Assembly: GCA_037954325.1 (NCBI GenBank)
Contig: JBBMNZ010000003.1
Coordinates: 10,782,465-10,846,464 of the forward strand
Direction of reading: 5' to 3'
Length of the DNA: 64,000 bases
From: Fistularia commersonii
Taxonomy: Eukaryota > Chordata > Actinopteri > Syngnathiformes > Fistulariidae
Positions 1-10,861 of the stretch are shown in pieces. Under the pieces are notes generated by a model. The model was not told the origin of the DNA. It did no database searches and saw only the letters and a list, made by a program, of their open reading frames with translations. Within the stretch, counting starts at the first letter, position 1. Each line of letters begins with the position of its first letter. A program made the translations under genes and the position numbers.

Positions 1-2
1 AC

Positions 3-251
3 CGGGCTAACCTGCTGGTGCAGAGCTTCGACAGCCTGGACCAGAGGCTGGGCCAGCTGGAGGGGCAGCTGGCCTACATGGACCATGGCCAGGATCTGAC
101 CAGTGTCAACAGGCAGCTGAAGAAACTGCAGGTTCGTAACATCTCAGCTGGTCTCGGAGGGTGTCTAAGAGGCTGCTGCCCTCCGGTGGGCAGGGACGGT
201 ACTGCATGAAGGGTCACAGGTTCATGTTGATGTTATTTCCTTGTTTTGTGT

Positions 252-305
<54 letters not shown>

Positions 306-3300
306 TCTTCTTTCTAAATCTCCTCTTTGTCTTCCTTCTCTTTGTCCTTTTCTTCCTCCTTTTTTTTCTTCTCCTCGTCCTCATCCTACTTGTTCTCCTT
401 GTTCTTCCTTCTCTTCTTCATCCCCCTCTCCCTCCTCTTTCTCTTCCTTCTCCTGCTCTTCCTCTTTCTCCTCTTCCTCCTCTTCTCTATCCCACTCCTC
501 TTCTTGTTCCCCCTCTTCATCCCCCGCCTCCTCCCCCTGCTCTTCCTCCTCCTTTTCTGCATCCCATTCCTCCCTCTCTTCTTCCTCCCGCTCTTCACTC
601 CCCTCTTCCTCCTCCCTCCTGGGTCCCCTCCCTCTTCACCTCCTCCTCTTCCTTCTCTCAGTGACTCAACACCTCTTTCTCACTTTCAACTGCTCCTGAC
701 AACCTCCATCTACCTCAATAACTTTGACCCCCCCATCTTATTCTTTATCCACCTTCCAGACCATGGAGTCCCAGATGGAGGACTGGTACAAGGAGATCGG
801 GCAGCTCCAGGCGCAAACGTCTTCCATATCGCAGCAGGCGCAGGTCAAAGAGACGGTCGCCGGGCAACAGGTGGCGGTGGAGGCCAGGATGGTACGTCTG
901 ATTGAACCGCTGAAGGAGAGACGGCGCATCCTGCTAGCATCTAAGGAGGTCCACCAGATTGGACGGGACCTGGAGGATGAGATCGTGAGTTTGAGGGATC
1001 CAGGGGGTTCTCTATAGCTTGTTTTTTCTGTGTGGTCTCCCTGGGTTCTCCTATCTGGGTTTTCTCCGTTCTATCTGTGTTGTCCTGCCGTGTTTGGGTT
1101 CTCTTTCTGTGTTCTCTCAATGTTCTCCTGCCTGGGTTCACTCTGTTCTCCGTCATCAGTCCAAAAGCAGTCAGCAGTGGTGTGAGTGAGAGAGTGAATG
1201 GTTGGATGATTGACAACTGACCCATCTTGGTTAAACCCCGCCCCCCACTGCAGAGCCAGCTGTGATGGGTCCCAGAACCCAAACTTCTGAGCATGATACG
1301 TGTAGTAGGGAGTGAATGAATGGATGGATGAATGAATGGATGGTGGATGGATGGATGGATGGATGGATGGATGGATGGATGGATGGATGACACACGTGTC
1401 CTGTGTCGGTTGCAGTTGTGGGTCCAGGAGCGCCTCCCTCTGGCCATGTGTCAGGAACACGGCTCCTCTCTTCAGGCTGTCCAGCAGCTCATGAAGAAGA
1501 ACCAGGTATGACCACCCCCTCCAAGCCCATGAGGTCTTTCTTGAATACAGAAAATGACATTGAGGTCACAATTTTCCCCCATCTCCAGACCCTTCAGAGG
1601 GAGCTCCAGGGCCACCGGGGTAGGGTGGAGGACGTCCTGGAGAAGGCAGGGGTCATCACTTCCATTTGCAGCCCCGAGGCCGACGGCGCCCGGACAGGCC
1701 GTGAGCAGCTGGCGCAGCTGTGGACGCTGCTGTGGGCAGAGACGGAGCGGCGCCAGCTGGTGCTGGACGCCATGTACCAGGCCCAGCAGTACTATTTCGA
1801 CACGGCCGAGGTGGAGGCCTGGCTGAGCGAGCAGGAGCTATTGATGATGAACGAGGAGAAGGGAAAGGTGCGTGTCATATTCGTGAGAAGAACCCAGATC
1901 TGGCATCCGGCAGCAACACCCGATGAATGTGTGTTTGGCTTCGCCCCCCAGGACGAGCCCAGCACGCTGCAGCTGCTCAAGAAGCACCTGGTCCTGGAGC
2001 AGACCATCGAGGACTACGCCGAGACCATCGGCTTGCTGTCCCAGCAGTGCCGGCAGCTGCTGGAAATGGGTCACCCCGACTGGTGAGCACGCTTGCCAGA
2101 GAGCCAGAAGATCCTAAAAGAGCCAGTTGGCCTTCATTTCACTGGCTGTTGTACTGGAAGTTAGCAGACCGCTGCAGTTAGCGCACTATGTGCAATTCAG
2201 AGCTGAATTTCCCATGGAGGTCAGTGGATAAACATGGAGGCAGCCATGACGCAAAAAGGTCCCTGGTTGGATTCCCACAGGTTTCCTTTCTGTGTGGGGT
2301 CTCCCTGTTCTATTCGATGTCTCTGTGCATGTCTTGGTGATGTTCTTCTGGGTTCTTCCCACAGTCATGCAGGCAAACACATGCAGGAGGTTCAGTGGAT
2401 ACTCTAAGCCAGCGGTCGGGAACCTATGGCTCGCGAGCCATATACGGCTCTACCGGTGATGGCATATGGCTCCCAGTCAACTTTGAGTTGAAACAGAAAA
2501 AATCAGTTCGGAACTGATTTTAAGATACTTGTAATATTTCTTCATAGTACTGTTTCATTTTAAAGTAAACCGAAATTAGTTTTGAAGATAAATTTCACAG
2601 GTCACCCATCGGTCGGGTCGGGAACCATTGGCTTCCGAGCACGTCCGGGTTATTGTAAAGGTGAAGAAATTAATTTTATCAGATAGCCAACTAGTTTATC
2701 CGCGTCAACCCTCGTAATGGAAAAGATGGCGGGAAGAAAAAAAGACGATGATTACCGTGCATTCCAGGCTGCATGGACAGAGGATTTGCATTTGGATCTG
2801 CGGTTGTCTAATATGCAATGATAAAATTGCATTGATGAAACAGTCAAATACAAAGCGGCACTTCGAACAAATCCATGCAGCACCAGAGATCGCATTAAAA
2901 GTAAGACATATTTAATTTCTTATACGTTAAAAATTCTATATGGCTTTCGTTGAAATATATTTGGAAATATTTGGCTTTTATGGCTCTTCCTGTCAAAAAG
3001 GTTCCCAACCCCTGCTCTAAGCTGTCCAGATGTGTGAATTAGTGGCTTAATGGTTGATGTTACTTCTGTATATAAGGCCCTGGGATTGGTCCCAGTTGAA
3101 CCACACCTCTCTTACAATAACAGCTGGGATAGGCTCCGCCTGCACTGCAAGTGATTGATAAGCGGTATAGATGAATGAATGAATGATACTCGGCCTGCTT
3201 TGAGTCATGATGAGAAGGAGAAAGAGAACCTGTGGGCTGCAGAACATATGGTTCCATCCACGGGAACCTCCTGATCCTCTTTCCACCCCTTCATCTCCAC

Positions 3301-5243
3301 AGCGAGCAGATCAGCAAGCGGCAGTCGCAGATCGACCGACTCTACGTCTCCCTGAAGGACCTGGTGGAGGAGAGGAAGAGCCGCCTGGAGCAGCAGTACT
3401 GGCTCTACCAGCTAAACAGGGAGGTGGATGAGCTGGAGCAGTGGATCGCGCAGAGGGAGGTGGTGGCCAGCTCTCCTGAGCTGGGCCAGGACTACGAACA
3501 CGTCACCGTACGTCTGGGGCAGGAGGACCTCTGTGATGTCTAGATATTCTGGTCATCAGCGTTCTCTTCTTTGCTCCGCAGATCCTGCAGGAGAAGTTCA
3601 CTGAGTTTGCCGCGGAGACGGGTGGCGTGGGGCTGGAACGTGTGACGGCCGTCAACCAGATGGTGGACGAGCTCATCGACTACGGCCATGCCGAGGCTGC
3701 CACCATTGCTGAGTGGAAGGATGGTGTGAATGAGGCCTGGGCTGACCTCCTGGAGCTCATGGAGACGCGGGCGCAGATGCTGGCCGCCTCACACCAGCTA
3801 CATAAGTTCTTCTCTGACTGCAGGGAGGTGAGAGGCCATGCGGCCACACAGGTCCAAATCCACGTCTGAAGATGAAATGTCTTCGGTAGATCCAAGAACG
3901 TATGCCCAATGGTGTCCTCTTCAGGTTCTGGCCCAGATCGAGGACAAACATCGGCGCTTGCCGGAGGTTCGCGCTCGCCAGTGCAGCACGGCCAACACCA
4001 GCACCCTGCAGCGGCTTCTCCACAGCTTTGAGCAGGATATCCAGCTGCTGGTCACGCAGGTATCATCCCAGCCGGCTGGATCCGAACCATCCAGACTGAC
4101 AGGCGGGAGAAGGCTCAGGAGGAATCTGTTTAGATAGCAGCTACCAATGCAAAGATTAGTCTGTGTCTTGGTTAAATGTGAGGAGTCTGGAGGCATCTCA
4201 GCAGCTTCGGAAGCCAGTTGAAGCAGAACCCCTTGGTTCTCCCGCCCTTCTGATCTGTTAACGTGCCCCGCCAGGTGCGCCAGCTGCAGGAGAGTGCAGC
4301 CCAGCTAAGGACCGTGTACGCCGGCGAGAAAGCCGAGGCCATCGCCTGCCGAGAGCACGAGGTCATGCACTGCTGGAGGGAGCTGCTGACGTCCTGTGAG
4401 GAGTGCCGGCTGCAGATCACCACAGAAACAGACAAACTGAGGTTCTTTGGCCTGGTGCGGGATCAGATTATGTGGATGGATTCCATCATCTGTCAGATTG
4501 GAACAGGAGAGAAACCCAGGTGAGCAACCCAGGAGGTGCAACTAGGAGCTATTAGGGATGAACCATGAGGCAGATAGATGGTTTGGTCCACCGATCTGAG
4601 GCCCCTTGTTGCCCACAGGGACGTGTCTTCAGTGGAGGTGCTCATGAACTACCACCAGAGTCTGAAGAGCGAGGTAGAGGCTCGCAGCCAGAGCATCCTG
4701 GAGTGTATCGAGATGGGCAAGACCTTGCTGGCGGCAAGGAACCCTGCAGCCGAGGAGGTAAGGAGACACAGAGATCCGCTTGTGGTGAAGCTCCTTCCCT
4801 GTAGACGCCGAGGAGCTCCAAGGACCAGATGGAGGTTCCTCTGTGTGAAACATTCTGACATCACTCTCATTCTGATCCTTAGATCAAGGAGAAGTTGGAC
4901 AAGGTGGTTGCCAAGGAATGCGAGCTGTCTGAGAAGTGGGACAAGCACTGGGAGGTCCTGCAGCAACGTGAGCTCTGGTGCCGCAGACATGGACTGCAAC
5001 CAGTGCATCCTCACCTCTTAACCCCTGGCTGCTTCTTCTCCCCCAGTGCTGGAGGTGCACCAGTTTGCCCAGGAGGCAGTGGTGGCCGAGGCCTGGCTGA
5101 CAGCGCAGGAGCCGTTCATCAGCAGCAGCGAGCTGGGCGCCAGTGTGGACGAAGTGGAGCAGCTGATCCGGCGCCATGAGGCCTTCCGTAAGGCCGCCGC
5201 CACCTGGGAGGAGCGCTTCAGCTCGCTGCGCCGGCTCACCACG
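3..5243 (+). CDS. sptbn4: sptbn4 spectrin-repeat exons (last repeats of the rod)
   Basis: Twelve exons encode about 702 residues of continuous three-helix spectrin repeats, roughly six and a half repeats of about 106 residues each. Recurrent signs are a W near the first helix ([39 protein letters not shown]) and heptad Leu patterns. This stretch should include the ankyrin-binding region known for beta-spectrins (repeats 14-15) and the tetramerisation-proximal partial repeat 17; exact repeat numbering is inferred. Introns here are short (about 80-450 bp), apart from the intron carrying the hAT insertion. The region is well conserved and shows no frameshift or premature stop. Confidence 0.92.
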
Positions 5244-8200
5244 GTGACCTTTTTGCTCGCACCTGAAAGAAAACACGGTGGTGTCGTCTGGCTTTGTGGT
5301 GCTACGATGTTTTCGCTGTTTGTGTGCAGGTGGAGAAGCTGAGGGCGGAACAGAGCAAGCTCCCTCCAACCCCCCTGCTGGGGCGCAAGGTCTTCCTGGA
5401 GCCGCAGGACGCTTCCCCTGCCATGCTACCCCGCCTCCCGCTCTCCACAGCCATGAGACACACCATTTACGAGCAGAATGAAGTCAGAACCCCACCATCG
5501 CCATCCCCCGCCACCCCAACGCCCTCGCCGTTGGTGGCAGCCCGCTGCCTCAGCTCAGCTGGCGCAACTTACACCTCAGCGATGGACGGCTCCAGTTACC
5601 GCCACACCCTGGAGGCACGGCACGGCGGAGGCAGCGTGGTGGGCGTGGCCGCTGGTCTTGGGCAGCCAGCTCCCTCCTCCATCGCCTCCATTGCCACGGC
5701 GGCCATGCTCGTCTCGGCCAACCAGGCGCGAGAAAGCGCCAGAGAGCATGCATCAAGGGCGGCGAGCCAGCTCGAGCCAGCAGCGAGGGAGTTGGAGGCC
5801 AAGGCGTCGCCATACTTGCGGCAGCCCAAAATAAAACACCTGGATGATGCTGTGACCCCGCTGCTGGTGGCAAGCCGGCTGGAGAAAGCCAGGGGCCGGG
5901 AGAGGGAGGCTCTGCTGGGGGAGATCGGAATGCAGAAGGCGGAGGTGGCGGTGATGGCCGAGGTGGTCCTGCAGGAGCCGGGCAGGGAGAGGCTGCACAG
6001 CGAGCCCACCAGAGGGCGCCGCGGGTCCAGGACCAGTGCGCCGGGCCATGCAGAGCCCCAGGCCCAGACGCCTACCCTTCCCCGGGATCAGCGCATTGAG
6101 CGGCACCTCTCCAGCGAGCAGCTGATCCAGGCCCGCCGCGATGAGCTGCCCCAGGAGGTATGGCGGGAGCAGGCAGAGAGGCGGGAGCGCCGGACGCTGG
6201 AGAGGCAGACCTCCAGCGAGCAAGAGGGCTACGGGGGCCACGAGGGCCGGCGGCGGGACAGGGACCGCCACCGGCCCGAGAGGCAGGAGTCCAGCGAACA
6301 CGACACTGGCAAGGAACACTCAGATCGGCGTTCAGCGGGAGGGTGAGATGAAGAGCCAGGAGACCCGGTGGGCGTCTGGGGTGCTTCTCTGATCAGCGTC
6401 TCCTTTCCAGGGACAGGAGGACGACCCTGGCGGAGATCGTTGAGCAGCTCCAGGAGCGGGAGGCAGCACAGGTCTGCATTTTTAAGCTCCTTGAAAGAGC
6501 TCAAGAACATGAGCAAGGAGGTTATGTGGAGTGGGACTTCACTGGAAATGGTGCTTCCAGCTCTGCTCCTCTTTCATGAGATGTTTTCAGCATGACAGTT
6601 ATTGTATTTGTTACCAGGTAACTCGTTAGAATGGTTAATAATGAAGTCCCTGTGCCCCCCAGGCACGCGGGGAGGTTCCTCGTCTGCCCAACGGGTTCCC
6701 AGAGAAGACCTCCCGCCCGGACCGCCCCCGAGCCCGGGATAGGCCCAAACCACGGCGGCGGCCACGGCCCAAGGAGCCAGGTGACACCACGCGGCGCTCC
6801 CGGTCGGCCCCGGCGACTCAGAGCAGCCCGGCGGTGCCTCAGCCGCCTTCGCACACCGCACACCATGAGGGCTTCCTCTTCCGAAAGCTGGACATCGAGA
6901 CCCTGAAGAAAAGCACCAACAGGTGGGTGTTCAGGGTCACAGCAACCCAAGGAGGACGTGCTCGGCATCTGGCGTCTGGCAGCAAATAGGTGCGTTGCCT
7001 GCTGGGTGGATTTCCCACCAAAGATGAGCTCAATGGCAATCGAACCCGCCATGCTCGGCTGCAGGAGGCCTCCTGAACCAAGGCTTCCGTTTCCTTGTAT
7101 CCTAAACCACGCCAAGAAGAAGTCAGATCCATTCCGTCAGTGACCCCAAACACCTGGTGTCAGGTGTCCTCACAGGAACCTTCTCCGCTAGACTGTGGCC
7201 GAATCTGGAATGTCCAGAGAATCTTTGTGCACTTATATGTCCACTTTAGATATTTTGCCTTCTGACCTTCAGACCATGCCAAACCATACTAGGAACCGTT
7301 CCAGATGCAGATCCTCTGGTTGCCATGGTAGAATTTGGCATTGCAGACCTGAGATGTATTCTGACAACCCTGGTAGCAATGCTAACCCCAGCAGTGGTTA
7401 GCTAAGGAACACATCCCCAAAAGCAGATGCCGCACATCAGCTGGAGGTTCAGTTGGTTTTCTGCAGTAGTTCTGCAGCATCACCATGGGAAAATCCACCC
7501 AGCAGGGCGCCAAACTGCCCAACGTTTGACCCCTGCGCGGGCACTTTCTGAAGCCACACCCCCACCCCATCCTTGGCGCAAACTGCTGTGCATGCAGTGC
7601 TAACACTCCCTTGCTAACGGCACAACTGACATGTTGACCAGATGCATGGCTGGCGAGCGACAAGAGGTCACATGATCGGTTGCTCGCTGTGTCATGAATG
7701 AATTTTAAAAGAGTGATGCATTCAAAGGCTGCTGTTTTTGGAAATATCTCCTGAATACTACTGCATATTCTCACTTCAGACTGTTCATTGCAAAGGGTTT
7801 CCACGATGTTGATGCAGGCACTGGTGTTCCATGACATGCACATACGGGTGGGGGCTGCATGACACTGAACATGGTTCTCCGGTGGAATGTGAACACGGAT
7901 TGCGTGACTTGCTAGCTAATGGAAGACATGAGCAATTTTGGGCACATTTTGCAGACTTACCCTCAGATATCCGCATCAGCTCAAACTGTATATGCTAGAG
8001 GCTATAAATGCTAACGCAGATGCAAACGTTGATGCTAACCTAGGACTGGAGGGCGTAGATGTTAGCGTAGATGCTAACCCAGGACTGGAGAGCATAGATT
8101 TCAGCGTAGATGTTAACACAGGACTCGAAAGCAGCTTTTTCTAGAAGCCTTTGTGGCCCTTTATTATAGCCTTTAGAATGTCCCGGAAAGCAGGCTAGAG

Positions 8201-10605
8201 CAGAAGGGTGCACACACACACAGACACACACACACACTCACACACATACACCTGCAGGCCTCCACGGATGACCATCTTACTTCTTCCTGAGAAACACAAG
8301 CAGAGTGTTGTGCTGCACTGCTCCCTAGTGGCTGGGCTGACCCTGCCCGGCCGCTGCTAAGCCCTGCCCCTCCGCAACTGCAGATGAGGCCCACTCACAC
8401 CGCGCTCCTATTGGACACTGTCTGACATGTACATGCCCTGTTGTGTACATGCAAAGGTAAAACCTGACACGGAATGACACTAACCTGGACAAGGTGAACC
8501 TCTCTGAGCTCTCTGCTGAAAATACATAGTGAGAAAAAAAACAAGAAACGAATACGCTTCATATCAGAGAAAAGATGGAGGTTCATCTTGTCTCTTTAAT
8601 CTGCTGCTCAATTTGTTTGATATTCTGACTTTGACCCAGGAAAGGTGAAAATGGTGCATGGGAAGATGTATGTGTCTCACACCCATTCAAAGTTAGCAGA
8701 TTCATGCTAATGGTGTGTGTTTGGGGTCACTTATGATAAGCTAAAGTGTTAGCCCGACTACCCCACGGCTACCTTTCAAGTGAAAGAGCCGACCGGGAGC
8801 TGCCACGGCTTTGTGGGTGTTTCCTCTGACCCCTCCCTCTATGCACCGTTGTCTCCTTTTCCTGCCGAAAACTCAAAGCTGGGAATGTGCACGTGAATGT
8901 GTGTGGGCGCCAAAGCCCCCCAGGGGGAAAAGTCTCTTTTCCACCACATTGACGTCTAACCTCTCTCCTCCCTTCTCCTCTCTCCTGTTTCCTGCTGGCT
9001 GCTCCTCTCGTCTCCTCCAAGGTAAGTGAAGTCGAACCCCCCCAATAACCCCCACCCCACCCCCCTTCTGTGGCATCCGTCCGTCTGTCTGTCAGTGTTT
9101 GTCCGGCGGTGTGTTTCCTTCCTCCCTTGTTGGCACTGGTTCTTCTCGCCCACTGTTTGCTCTCGCCAGGTGAGTGAGGTGTTAGCTTAGCGAGAGCAAC
9201 GCTGCAGCTCCTCCTGACTCCTCACTTTTCCACCCCCCCCCCCTCCTGCCCTCCCACCCCACACCCCACCTCCCTTTCCATCCCAACCACCCCACCTTCC
9301 CACACCACAGCAGGTCCTGGGTCAACCTGTACTGCGTGCTAAACAAGGGCGAGATGGGCTTCTACAAGGACGCCAAGAACACCGCCACGGCGTACAACAA
9401 CGAGGCGCTGCTCAGCCTCTCCCACTGCCACTGTGACGTCACCAATGGCTACAAGAAGAAAAAGAACGTCTTCACACTCAAGTAGGTGTCCTAGTCAGAG
9501 GTCATGCTGGAAGGTCTGCCAAAAATCCTGCATCTTATACCGCTTCTGATTCCCCTCCGATCGCAGGACAAAGGATGGCAGCGAGTTCCTGTTTCATGCA
9601 AAAGATGAGGTCAGTGGTCCTGTTGTTTTCTGGTCTGCAACCACCTCCATCTCCATGCCGCACGAGCCTGACGCACGTGACTCCTTCTCTACCTGCAGGA
9701 TGACCTCAAGACATGGGTGAGCAACATCGCCGCCAGCATTTCCGAGCACGAAGAGATTGCCAAATGGGGGCAGCCCCAACCAACTACCTCATCGACCGAC
9801 GAGGGCACGCGGCCGGACGGCAGCAAGGCGGACAATAGGTCAGAGCGCGGTGCTGAGCGGGCTGAGAAGGAGAAGGAAAAGGAGAAGGAGAAGGAAAAGG
9901 AGAAGGAGAAGGGCGAGAGGTCAGATCGGGCTGCGAAGTCAGAGGCCAAGCGCTCTGAGAAGTCGACCAAGAAGAAGTGAGCTGGGCGGACGGGCTGGTC
10001 AGGATCAAACGCACGCGGACTCCGGATCAGGAGGCAGCGGACTGAGTGCTGGCCCCATGGTGCCACTCTCACTGCTGCTGGACGCCGGTTTGTTCAGTCT
10101 CAAACAGGATGGATGACCCCCTCCCTCTTCCTCCTGTCCTCTCTCGTCTCCTCCGGGAGGACGCACGGTGGCGAAGCTCCACATACACACACACACACAT
10201 ACACACACAGACACGCACACACTCAATCCAAAGCCGACTGTTGTCGAACCGTGCAGAAGGAGAGCGACCCCGAGAGTGATGACCTCGAAGGCTCGACCCC
10301 CCCGCTGATGATTAAATGTAGCTCATGACGTCCCGCCTTTGCTTTTCTATCCGATGAGCTGTGTCTCTGTGTACTTAATGTCTTGTCTGCGTGCACTACC
10401 TGTCCGTCCACGTCTGTGAGTTGGGCCATCCCATGCCGTCCAAGCCCTTCTCATGATGCCGGAGCAGGAACGCAGATTTATGATATGATTCTGCTACCCG
10501 CGGAGCTGACTGGCAGCTGACTGGCAATTATGACATCATCATCGTAGCCTCTCCCCCTGCCATTTTACCCCCCCACCTCACCAATAAAGTGAACCGCCAT
10601 CTGAT
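3..10605 (+). CDS. sptbn4: beta-IV spectrin, 3' part (partial gene; 18 coding exons, about 1,310 codons)
   Basis: Beta-IV spectrin forms the submembrane actin-spectrin lattice of axon initial segments and nodes of Ranvier, where it is held by ankyrin-G. Coding exons read here: 3-131 (5' truncated by the window), 760-984, 1416-1505, 1589-1867, 1952-2082, 3303-3507, 3582-3827, 3925-4059, 4275-4519, 4619-4757, 4883-4967, 5047-5243, 5330-6342, 6411-6471, 6663-6922, 9314-9481, 9567-9609, 9699-9980 (stop TGA). Every junction keeps the frame with AG acceptors and GT donors. The paralogue is identified by near-identity of many stretches to what I recall of beta-IV ([38 protein letters not shown]), by ERQESSE motifs in the linker, and by a PH domain ending [14 protein letters not shown]. 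Beta-I, II and III spectrins lack the ERQES linker. Whether this is the a or b fish copy cannot be decided. Confidence 0.93.
247..302 (+). repeat. (TG)n microsatellite in an sptbn4 intron
   Basis: About 28 TG units with one TC interruption near the start, directly followed by a very long pyrimidine tract. Confidence 0.95.
303..660 (+). repeat. polypyrimidine (CT-rich) tract, about 360 bp
   Basis: The + strand is almost wholly C and T, with A and G scarce, in irregular CTTCCTCCT-type runs. It fills most of the intron between the exons ending at 131 and starting at 760. All six-frame reading frames here are low-complexity Ser/Pro/Leu or Lys/Arg artefacts. Such tracts can adopt triplex (H-DNA) structures. 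Confidence 0.9.
1020..1390 (+). repeat. degenerate dispersed repeat (family A) in an sptbn4 intron
   Basis: It has the pattern of a common teleost dispersed repeat: blocks of GTTCTC/GGGTTC, a stretch like GTGAATGGTTGGATGATTG, then a GGAT-repeat tail. Related copies are at about 2,215-3,190, 21,705-21,965, 28,860-29,180, 42,255-42,430 (reverse) and 61,330-61,480. I do not name the family. Confidence 0.55.
1307..1389 (+). repeat. (GGAT)n tetranucleotide repeat
   Basis: Imperfect GAAT/GGAT then pure GGAT units. It is the 3' tail of the dispersed repeat that occupies the intron and ends about 27 bp before the exon at 1416. Confidence 0.9.
2215..3190 (+). repeat. dispersed repeat (family A) copy, split by a hAT element
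   Basis: The left part (about 2,215-2,409) has TGGTTGGATTCCCACAGG and a run ending GAGGTTCAGTGGATACTCTA. The right part (about 3,015-3,190) resumes with CTGTCCAGATGTGTGAAT and ends in a GAAT repeat. The uninterrupted order is seen in the copy at 28,860-29,180 (GAGACTCTAAGCTGTTCAGA), which shows that the hAT element landed inside an older repeat. Confidence 0.75.
2410..3014 (+). mobile_element. non-autonomous hAT-type DNA transposon (605 bp) with BED-finger remnant
   Basis: The ends are short inverted repeats: CAGCGGTCGGGAACCTATGG on the left and CCCAACCCCTG preceded by AAAAAGGTT on the right. It is flanked by a perfect 8-bp duplication CTCTAAGC (2402-2409 and 3015-3022), the signature of hAT insertion. 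Inside, from the ATG at 2717, a short frame begins [16 protein letters not shown] and soon stops. A shifted frame then reads [15 protein letters not shown] with H-x4-H downstream, matching a BED-type zinc finger of hAT transposases. The rest of the transposase is missing, so the element is an internally deleted, non-autonomous copy. Confidence 0.88.
5330..6342 (+). CDS. sptbn4: sptbn4 large variable-region exon (ERQES linker)
   Basis: This 1,013-nt exon runs from the end of the last repeat ([10 protein letters not shown], then PPTPLLGRK) into a low-complexity Pro/Ala/Arg-rich linker. It ends in phase 2. Near its 3' end it has three spaced copies of an ERQ-type motif: [18 protein letters not shown] and ERQESSEHD, set in Arg/Glu-rich sequence. 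Beta-IV spectrin is known for repeated ERQES pentapeptides between repeat 17 and the PH domain; only one copy here is an exact ERQES. The middle (about 5,470-5,870) is rich in Ala, Ser and Pro and is probably disordered. It is the least conserved part and the likely place for lineage differences. Confidence 0.88.
6411..6922 (+). CDS. sptbn4: sptbn4 linker-to-PH exons (6411-6471 and 6663-6922)
   Basis: The 61-nt exon encodes [19 protein letters not shown], and its donor is GTCTGC, weaker than consensus. The second exon opens with [19 protein letters not shown], then a strongly basic Arg/Pro stretch, and enters the PH domain at [17 protein letters not shown]. It ends in phase 2 (AG), completed by G of the next exon to give [11 protein letters not shown]. 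The arrangement follows the mammalian beta-IV C-terminus as I recall it. Confidence 0.87.
6923..9313 (+). other. long sptbn4 intron before the PH exons
   Basis: This 2.4-kb intron is the longest of the gene here. It holds a 39-bp minisatellite at 8,031-8,134, CA repeats near 8,210-8,250, and a C-rich stretch at 9,040-9,310 that leads into the acceptor. I see no exon with conserved protein features in it; the short open frames are not supported. Confidence 0.7.
8031..8134 (+). repeat. 39-bp tandem repeat, about 2.7 copies
   Basis: Units start at 8,031, 8,070 and 8,109, each beginning GATG(C/T)TAAC and carrying AGGACT(G/C)GA about 11 bases later. The period is a multiple of three, so one frame reads a repeated 13-residue unit (DANxGLE...), but nothing suggests it is translated. 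Confidence 0.85.
9314..9980 (+). CDS. sptbn4: sptbn4 PH-domain and C-terminal exons (9314-9481, 9567-9609, 9699-9980)
   Basis: These three exons complete the pleckstrin homology domain, which binds phosphoinositides at the inner membrane face. Visible features are the [20 protein letters not shown] strands, a basic loop [11 protein letters not shown], and the C-terminal helix [20 protein letters not shown] with its conserved Trp. After [14 protein letters not shown] comes a charged tail of alternating Lys and Glu (9,868-9,912), encoded by a purine-only GAGAAGGAAAAG-type repeat, and the protein ends in KSTKKK. The Lys/Glu repeat is a candidate for length variation between individuals. Confidence 0.93.
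10583..10588 (+). promoter_or_regulatory. polyadenylation signal AATAAA of sptbn4
   Basis: An exact AATAAA lies about 600 bp after the sptbn4 stop codon and is the first canonical signal in the 3' UTR. Cleavage is expected about 15-25 bp downstream. The intervening 3' UTR (9,981-10,605) has a short CA-rich stretch at about 10,185-10,225. Confidence 0.65.
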
Positions 10606-10861
10606 CGGAAATATTCAGGACTGTCAGGAAACCTAGACAGGGAATGTCTCAGATTTAGAAAAAAAATCAAGATAAATAAACAATTTCGCCACGAGAGCTG
10701 CGTTCCAGTGGGATGTATTGAATTTGCACTGGATGTTTTCTTTGAATTAGCATGTTAGCTAATGCTATGAGACCTCCACCAGCTTCTCCTGCACCCCCCC
10801 CTCCCCAGGACTAATAACGTTTTGTAGAAACACTTGAGCCTGCACTAACCTGTGGTTCATC

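Noticed and set aside
386..598. Arg/Lys-rich frame on the - strand
   Set aside because: Translation of the purine strand of the polypyrimidine tract.
161..905. Open frames of 150-190 codons across the TG and CT tracts
   Set aside because: They are low-complexity Cys-Val, Ser/Pro or Leu/Phe translations of the repeats. The real exon starts at 760 in a frame supported by spectrin homology.
5596..6319. Long - strand frames opposite the sptbn4 linker exon
   Set aside because: They are shadows of the GC-rich coding exon on the + strand.
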